From Paguma larvata (lineage: Eukaryota; Chordata; Mammalia; Carnivora; Viverridae): DNA of 64,000 bases. The stretch covers positions 10,248,001 to 10,312,000 of the forward strand of contig CM057843.1 of NCBI GenBank assembly GCA_030068075.1. The letters run 5' to 3'. The position numbers and the translations under genes were made by a program. A model generated the notes under the pieces. The model saw only the letters and a list, made by a program, of their open reading frames with translations. It was not told the origin of the DNA and made no database searches. Of this stretch, positions 63,799 through 64,000 are shown in pieces (position 1 is the first letter of the stretch; each line of letters begins with the position of its first letter).

Positions 63799-64000
63799 AG
63801 AAACTCACATAGCACTCCAGCCAGCTTCAGTCACCACCAGTCAGTGGCCATCAACACTGAGATCCCCCACCAGCAGAGAGATTACAACTCACTGATGTTG
63901 AGAAAATACTCGTATAGTCAGCATTTTTTAGCAATAAAGTATTTTTTAATAAGGTATATACATTTGTTAAGACATAGTGCTAATGCACATTTACTGTAGT

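Larger units (their letters stand above)
49495..64000 (-). other. METTL16: METTL16 intron, at least 14.5 kb
   Basis: No METTL16 exon was found here. The intron is filled with HAL1/L1 fragments (49.9-58.2 kb), CAN SINEs on both strands, an old L1 tail at 59.5 kb and a Tigger1 element from 61,582. The stretches 55,870-56,800, 58,400-59,480 and 59,790-60,290 show nothing beyond weak MIR-like traces. Confidence 0.8.
61582..64000 (+). mobile_element. Tigger1-type DNA transposon (pogo/Tc1-mariner), decayed, runs off the window
   Basis: It starts with an inverted-repeat end (CAGGTACACCTGATTGTAGT) directly after a TA dinucleotide, the expected pogo target. It continues through a leader (TTTGTGGCAATCCTGCATCG) into a transposase-like region resembling TIGD1, then a typical tail (TAGCAATAAAGTATTTTTTA). 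Readable remnants include KDLEYSINLV and MESTSGEDAVKTVEMTTKDL near the C terminus (63,574-63,660). The expected start codon region near 61,995 reads AAG, and stops, deletions and frame changes are spread through the frame. A CAN SINE splits it at 63,061. The right inverted repeat lies beyond 64,000. Carnivore-lineage Tigger1 families are known. Confidence 0.93.

Noticed and set aside
49495..64000. Search for the next upstream METTL16 exon (methyltransferase NPPF region)
   Set aside because: No minus-strand segment with flanking splice sites matching that part of the protein was seen, so the exon is taken to lie beyond the window.

Overview
The window is nuclear DNA from a carnivore, most probably a felid or other feliform. 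About thirty tRNA-derived CAN SINEs of the cat type are scattered through it. They have a head reading GGCGCCTGGGTGGCTCAGT, internal A and B boxes, a (TC)n stretch and an AATAAA/poly-A tail. Three protein-coding genes can be recognised by exon translation, and their order and orientation, SGSM2(+) - MNT(-) - METTL16(-), match the mammalian block on human 17p13.3.

Region 1-1,720 holds the last four coding exons of SGSM2. Region 1,720-5,665 is the short gap between the convergent 3' ends of SGSM2 and MNT; it carries one SINE and two CTCF-like motifs. Region 5,665-about 22,200 is the complete MNT gene on the minus strand: six coding exons, 585 residues, a 2.8 kb 3' UTR and a large CpG-island promoter. 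A second CpG-rich island lies inside MNT around exon 4. Region 22,200-37,255 lies between MNT and METTL16. It starts with a further CpG/CCAAT/CRE promoter-like segment and then becomes repeat-rich, with L1, MIR and CAN SINEs. Region 37,256-64,000 is the 3' half of METTL16: four coding exons at 37.3-38.2 kb and 48.0-49.5 kb. Its introns are packed with CAN SINEs, HAL1/L1 fragments and L1 3' UTR fragments. At the right edge is a decayed Tigger1 DNA transposon with a SINE inserted into it.

Functionally, SGSM2 is a RUN/TBC-domain Rab regulator, MNT is a MAX-partner bHLH-zipper repressor that opposes MYC, and METTL16 is the m6A methyltransferase of U6 snRNA and MAT2A hairpins. I see no evidence that they act in one pathway; they are syntenic neighbours. 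No bacterial-type operon, CRISPR array or wholly new gene system is visible. The less ordinary points are regulatory motif clusters (E-boxes, TEAD-type repeats, an octamer in an AT-rich promoter tract, an internal CRE/X-box/ISRE island), a tandem in-frame duplication in MNT, and unusual tandem or nested SINE arrangements in METTL16 introns. The motif calls were made by eye, and family assignments come from memory of the families, not from a search.
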